A DNA stretch of 64,000 nucleotides from Tragulus kanchil (taxonomy: Eukaryota; Chordata; Mammalia; Artiodactyla; Tragulidae), in assembly GCA_022376925.1 (NCBI GenBank), contig JAIOJX010000004.1, positions 3,782,001 to 3,846,000 of the forward strand, written 5' to 3'. Shown here in pieces: positions 58,481-64,000 of the stretch. Within the stretch, counting starts at the first letter, position 1; each line of letters starts with the position of its first letter. The notes beneath the pieces are model-generated. The model made no database searches, was not told where the DNA came from, and worked only from the letters and a program-made list of their open reading frames with translations. A program made the translations under genes and the position numbers.

Positions 58481-59335
58481 CTGCTGGCGAGACTAAGTGA
58501 GGCCACACACGCAAAACACTCGGCACAGTGCCATGCACGCAGATCACGGAATGGGGCAAGGAAATGGTTGGACCAAGGAGTCCCTTTTCTACCTACACAG
58601 CCTTAGGTCTCCATCCACAGTGGGAAAGCCTCCTCCCTACCCGCCCTGGTTCTGGGGAACAGGGAGAAGAGAGGCAGAGAAGAATCTGGAGCAACAATGA
58701 GAGTGTGGGCAGCAAGCTCACAGCCCGAACTTCCTCTCTTTTTCATCTTTTGTTTTAAAAAAGGCACATTTCTGCATTCTGGTCCTGCAGGAGCGAGTGG
58801 CCATAGCCCAGCAGCATTGGCAAAAGGAAGAGCCAGCCCACTCCTCCCACGACCCTGAGCTGAGCAGGTGGCCATTGGGAGGGTGGGCAGGAGCCTAGAA
58901 ACAGGATAGGGTGGGAGAGGGGAGGAGGCCAAGGTGAGGCAGGCCGGGCCGGAGGGAGTGACCAGGGCTCCCGGGAAGAAGGGATGAAGCCTGCATGAGA
59001 GGGCCCTGGGGGATGGGGCTGTCCTCAGCCGGTCCCGGGTCCAGTGGGTTCAGGGGACGTGTCTGCTCACACGTGATGCCAAAAGGCTCTGGGTATGACA
59101 GAGCACACGTGTGTCACCCTGGGTGTGTACACGGGTTAGGAGAGGGTCACAGAAGGGGGGCAGGGAGGGATGTGCATGTCAGAGATAGATGCTGGAGGGA
59201 CAAAATATCAGCTCTCAGACCTGCTGGGCGGTCTGGGGGAGGAGCTGTTGCAGGATGGGCCTCGTGGGTTTCTTCATCTGCAGTGTGGAGACTGACAGGG
59301 GCATGCGGCTAAGAAGTATAGAGCCCTTTCCCCCT

Positions 59336-59340
<5 letters not shown>

Positions 59341-59368
<28 letters not shown>
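59341..59368 (+). repeat. GT microsatellite, 28 nt (copied at 60431-60456, 26 nt)
   Basis: Uninterrupted GT dinucleotides. The two duplicated copies differ by one repeat, consistent with an allele difference or a consensus error. Confidence 0.95.
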
Positions 59369-59371
<3 letters not shown>

Positions 59372-59492
59372 ATTTTTTGGCCATGCAGCACCTTAGTTCT
59401 TGGCCTTGCAGGATCTTAGTTCCCCAGGGACTGAACCCTGGCCATGGCAGTGAAAGAGCCAAGTCCTAACCACCAGACCTCCAGGGAATTCC
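59369..59492 (-). mobile_element. Short tRNA-derived SINE, CHR type (copied at about 60457-60580)
   Basis: TTGGCCATGCAGCACCTTAG to ACCACCAGACCTCCAGGGAA: reverse complement of the tRNA-like head and body. Adjacent to the GT tract. Confidence 0.82.
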
Positions 59493-60425
59493 TTCCACTG
59501 TCAATAGTCTATACTAGAGCTGCCCCAACAGACCTTTCTACAATAATTAATACTTCTTTTCCTTCCCGGTCTGCTGGCGAGACTAAGTGAGGCCACACAC
59601 GCAAAACACTCGGCACAGTGCCATGCACGCAGATCACGGAATGGGGCAAGGAAATGGTTGGACCAAGGAGTCCCTTTTCTACCTACACAGCCTTAGGTCT
59701 CCATCCACAGTGGGAAAGCCTCCTCCCTACCCGCCCTGGTTCTGGGGAACAGGGAGAAGAGAGGCAGAGAAGAATCTGGAGCAACAATGAGAGTGTGGGC
59801 AGCAAGCTCACAGCCCGAACTTCCTCTCTTTTTCATCTTTTGTTTTAAAAAAGGCACATTTCTGCATTCTGGTCCTGCAGGAGCGAGTGGCCATAGCCCA
59901 GCAGCATTGGCAAAAGGAAGAGCCAGCCCACTCCTCCCACGACCCTGAGCTGAGCAGGTGGCCATTGGGAGGGTGGGCAGGAGCCTAGAAACAGGATAGG
60001 GTGGGAGAGGGGAGGAGGCCAAGGTGAGGCAGGCCGGGCCGGAGGGAGTGACCAGGGCTCCCGGGAAGAAGGGATGAAGCCTGCATGAGAGGGCCCTGGG
60101 GGATGGGGCTGTCCTCAGCCGGTCCCGGGTCCAGTGGGTTCAGGGGACGTGTCTGCTCACACGTGATGCCAAAAGGCTCTGGGTATGACAGAGCACACGT
60201 GTGTCACCCTGGGTGTGTACACGGGTTAGGAGAGGGTCACAGAAGGGGGGCAGGGAGGGATGTGCATGTCAGAGATAGATGCTGGAGGGACAAAATATCA
60301 GCTCTCAGACCTGCTGGGCGGTCTGGGGGAGGAGCTGTTGCAGGATGGGCCTCGTGGGTTTCTTCATCTGCAGTGTGGAGACTGACAGGGGCATGCGGCT
60401 AAGAAGTATAGAGCCCTTTCCCCCT

Positions 60426-60456
<31 letters not shown>

Positions 60457-60834
60457 TTTATTTTTTGGCCATGCAGCACCTTAGTTCTTGGCCTTGCAGG
60501 ATCTTAGTTCCCCAGGGACTGAACCCTGGCCATGGCAGTGAAAGAGCCAAGTCCTAACCACCAGACCTCCAGGGAATTCCTTCCACTGTCAATAGTCTAT
60601 ACTAGAGCTGCCCAACAGACCTTTCTACAATGATAGAAAGGTTTTGTGTTGTCCATTGTGACAGGCGCTAGCCTCTTATGGCCATAGATCATTTGAAATG
60701 GGGTTAGTAGGACTGAAGAACTGAACTTTTAACTTGGTTTCATCGTAAGTGGCTAGTGACTACTGTGTTGGATAGTGAAGTTCTATGTTAGTAAGAATGG
60801 GCAACGCTCAACCTGACTCACCAGAGTGCAAATT

Positions 60835-61020
60835 GTGGTTCAGCGACTTACCAGCACATTATTTAACCTTGGTGAGACTATTTTCCTCCCCTGTAAAATG
60901 TAGGTGAACTAGTACCCTGAGCAGTTGTTTCAAGGATTCAGTAAGAGAGTAAGGTATGCAAGGAGTTTAGCCCAGTCCCTGGAGTGTCGTAAGTGCTCAA
61001 GAAACATGCCTTTTATAGGC
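60835..61020 (+). mobile_element. MIR element
   Basis: Plus orientation: CACATTATTTAACCTTGGTG, CCTCCCCTGTAAAATGTAGG, then GTCGTAAGTGCTCAAGAAAC. Confidence 0.7.
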
Positions 61021-61410
61021 ATCATTATCTCCGAAGTGACAAGAACAGCTGGCATCATCAGAAGCGAAATGGACCTTATTTGCCAAACTCAAGGAAGAAA
61101 CAAACCAGGGAAGGAGGTGTGTGGGGGCCGTGGAGAGGGGATGGGGTGCTCCCCAGGGCCCTCAGCCTGCCGCTGGGTGTGAGCAGGCAGGGAGGCCACA
61201 CCTGGTTCTCCAGCAGACGGGAGGGCGGCGCACAGACAGTGGGTCCAGTGTGGCTGAGAATGTGGGAATGTGCTAATGGGCCGTGAAAAGCAAGATTCAC
61301 ACTGGGAAATTGCTTTCCGGCTGCCTGGCAGGCACGGTGTCCTGGGAGTTGTTGGCTGCCAGCCCACAGGAGGCTCATCACCCTCTCTGGCCTAAAACAC
61401 CCCAACATGC

Positions 61411-63716
61411 TGACTTGGCAGCAGGAAGGGCACCAGGAGCGTTGGATGGGGATTCAAAACACCTGGGTCCTCGCTCCGCTTGGCTGCCAGCTTGCTTATC
61501 CTTCCACTTGAAAGACAGAGCTGAGGAGCCCCGCTTCCTCCTGGGCCATCTGTGAGAAGTCTCTGCTAGGCAGGGATGGGAAGAGGCCCTGGATACCCAA
61601 AGACTGGTCACTGCCGACTTCCCCTCAAGGCAACCTCCCCACCTTCGCTCCAGAGCCTCCCAGAGCTGGAGCGTGCCCGTGGTGTCAGCAGATGGAGCCC
61701 AGCTTGGGCGCATGGTCCTAGAGCCACTCTGCCCTCGGGGTCTGGCTGTTGGGAGTCTTGACAGTGTCTAGGGTCTTCCCTTCATGGCCTGCTTCCCAAA
61801 CACACACAGGCCTCTCTCATTCTGGGGAAATAAACAACCATCCTTCCCCCAAACTCGAAAGCCTGAAAACCCAGGAGCCATTCTCTCGCCCCACAAGCCT
61901 GGGCCGCTTCCTTTCTCCCTGCTCTGCTGCCAAACTTCCAGAACAAGTGTCCGACGCTCGCCACCTCCTCTTCCCACCTCCCACACTCCATGAACCCACA
62001 ACAATCTGGTTCCCACCCCCGGCTCCCTGGAAGGAAAGCTATCCCAGGCCCGCCCACTCCATGCCCCCTCAAGCCCTGCAGCCTCCATGGGCCTCATCTG
62101 CCTGGCCTCCCCACACCCAGTGACTTTTGACCCCGCTCGCGATCCAGTGGATTCCCATCTTCCCTCTTGTTTCTGAGTCACCACACTCCCTCGGCGCCCC
62201 AACGTGCTGGCAGTGCTTTCCCTCCTCATTCCCCTCCCATCCCCACCAACACCCCCAGCCCCAGCTCTCTCTCCACCCATCCTCGCCTCTTCTCCCTCCA
62301 TGCCTGCTGCCCGGGGCCATTGAGCTGGGATCTCTGGGGAGGCTCCAGGCATTCATGTTTAACTAAATTATTCTGTGTCTCTGCATTGTGCAGAGGATGC
62401 ATATTTTTCACTAGTTTCACCAAAGGTCCCATGACCACCCCACCCCATCCCCGCAAAATGATGGAAGCCACTGACCATCACCCAAAATTGAAATCCACTT
62501 CTGTACCGCCACTCCTCTCTTCAGAATTCCAGTCCCAGATTTCTAGCGACTCACCGCCTTGCCTGACTTGGCAGCAGGAAGGGCACCAGGAGCGTTGGAT
62601 GGGGATTCAAAACACCTGGGTCCTCGCTCCGCTTGGCTGCCAGCTTGCTTATCCTTCCACTTGAAAGACAGAGCTGAGGAGCCCCGCTTCCTCCTGGGCC
62701 ATCTGTGAGAAGTCTCTGCTAGGCAGGGATGGGAAGAGGCCCTGGATACCCAAAGACTGGTCACTGCCGACTTCCCCTCAAGGCAACCTCCCCACCTTCG
62801 CTCCAGAGCCTCCCAGAGCTGGAGCGTGCCCGTGGTGTCAGCAGATGGAGCCCAGCTTGGGCGCATGGTCCTAGAGCCACTCTGCCCTGGGGGTCTGGCT
62901 GTTGGGAGTCTTGACAGTGTCTAGGGTCTTCCCTTCATGGCCTGCTTCCCAAACACACACAGGCCTCTCTCATTCTGGGGAAATAAACAACCATCCTTCC
63001 CCCAAACTCGAAAGCCTGAAAACCCAGGAGCCATTCTCTCGCCCCACAAGCCTGGGCCGCTTCCTTTCTCCCTGCTCTGCTGCCAAACTTCCAGAACAAG
63101 TGTCCGACGCTCGCCACCTCCTCTTCCCACCTCCCACACTCCATGAACCCACAACAATCTGGTTCCCACCCCCGGCTCCCTGGAAGGAAAGCTATCCCAG
63201 GCCCGCCCACTCCATGCCCCCTCAAGCCCTGCAGCCTCCATGGGCCTCATCTGCCTGGCCTCCCCACACCCAGTGACTTTTGACCCCGCTCGCGATCCAG
63301 TGGATTCCCATCTTCCCTCTTGTTTCTGAGTCACCACACTCCCTCGGCGCCCCAACGTGCTGGCAGTGCTTTCCCTCCTCATTCCCCTCCCATCCCCACC
63401 AACACCCCCAGCCCCAGCTCTCTCTCCACCCATCCTCGCCTCTTCTCCCTCCATGCCTGCTGCCCGGGGCCATTGAGCTGGGATCTCTGGGGAGGCTCCA
63501 GGCATTCATGTTTAACTAAATTATTCTGTGTCTCTGCATTGTGCAGAGGATGCATATTTTTCACTAGTTTCACCAAAGGTCCCATGACCACCCCACCCCA
63601 TCCCCGCAAAATGATGGAAGCCACTGACCATCACCCAAAATTGAAATCCACTTCTGTACCGCCACTCCTCTCTTCAGAATTCCAGTCCCAGATTTCTAGC
63701 GACTCACCGCCTTGCC
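61411..63716. repeat. Direct duplication 21 (1,153 bp, junction 62564)
   Basis: 61411-62563 recurs at 62564-63716 with a constant offset; the one substitution noted is C/G near 61737/62890. Confidence 0.97.
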
Positions 63717-64000
63717 TTGGATGCTATGGGACCGACACCCCTTAAGCAAAGTCTCTTTTCCTTCCTCCAGATCTCCCCACTCCAGGTTAATGTACCTAAG
63801 CATTCGACCTGAGATGAGCTGGGGTGATTTTAGGAAGTTCCTGCTCAAAGGTAGACAGACCTGTTCTCTGTGTGAGGTTTCACTTCTAATACCTCTTGAT
63901 GGTCAGTGACTCAGAGCCCAGGTTAGCTGGCCTGATGGCTTGGCACAGAACAAGGCCTAAAGGCGTGGAACCCAGAGCCGTGGCGTTTGAGTGTCTGGGG

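Larger units (their letters stand above)
58455..60631. repeat. Direct duplication 20 (1,090 bp, junction 59544)
   Basis: 58455-59543 recurs at 59544-60631 and includes a GT microsatellite of different length in the two copies (28 against 26 nt) and a minus-strand SINE. Confidence 0.97.

Noticed and set aside
61890..62330. C-rich region near 62 kb as a CpG island or the CAMK2A promoter.
   Set aside because: CpG dinucleotides are sparse and no exon 1 coding sequence is nearby.

Overview
The window is nuclear DNA from a ruminant, most likely a bovid. It is dense in tRNA-Glu-derived SINEs with the ruminant/cetartiodactyl head (starting near GGCTTCCCTGGTGG) and in Bov-A2/ART2A elements. Older MIR, L2, L1 and MER5 fragments lie beneath them. 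There are no bacterial, viral or CRISPR features. Exact species cannot be read from the sequence alone.

The only gene I can support is CAMK2A (calcium/calmodulin-dependent protein kinase II alpha), on the minus strand. It enters from the right and leaves to the left. Fourteen consecutive coding exons are present, numbered here 2 to 15 (numbering inferred by matching the known protein). They encode residues 21-344: the whole kinase domain after the first 20 residues, the autoregulatory/calmodulin-binding segment, and the variable linker. The linker includes the 33-nt alternative exon (KRKSSSSVQLM) that creates the nuclear-localisation signal of the alpha-B isoform. Exon 1 (translation start) lies beyond base 64000. 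The exons for the C-terminal association (hub) domain lie before base 1. All intact exons have GT-AG splice sites and compatible phases.

Layout, left to right (3' to 5' of the gene): exon 15 at 2.3 kb, NLS exon 14 at 3.3 kb, exon 13 at 8.8 kb, exon 12 at 11.4 kb, exon 11 at 12.9 kb, exon 10 at 13.3 and 14.4 kb, exons 9 and 8 at 15.6-15.9 and 16.7-17.0 kb, exon 7 at 18.3 and 19.4 kb, exon 6 at 24.6 kb, exon 5 at 24.8 kb, exon 4 at 25.7 kb, exon 3 at 35.5 (truncated), 36.6 and 37.7 kb, exon 2 at 49.9 and 51.1 kb, then about 13 kb of intron 1.

The dominant unusual feature is not a gene. Twenty times in 64 kb, a 1.06-1.20 kb segment is followed immediately by a near-identical direct copy of itself. 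The units are unrelated in sequence but almost constant in length. Copies differ mainly by homopolymer-length changes and a few substitutions, and several junctions carry 20-90 nt of degraded copy. Neighbouring duplicated zones often overlap slightly, so some segments occur three times. The simplest reading is an assembly artefact: roughly 2-3 kb pieces with about 1.1 kb end overlaps were concatenated instead of merged. Collapsing them leaves about 41-42 kb. The apparent duplication of exons 2, 3, 7, 8, 9 and 10 should therefore not be taken as biology without long-read confirmation. Copies of exon 7 differ by one alanine codon.

Secondary points of interest are a GC-box minisatellite filling more than half of the 178-nt intron 5, and a nested five-SINE cluster at 38.9-40.5 kb with recurring target-site duplications and two apparently identical 347-bp units. 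I found no credible undescribed biological system.
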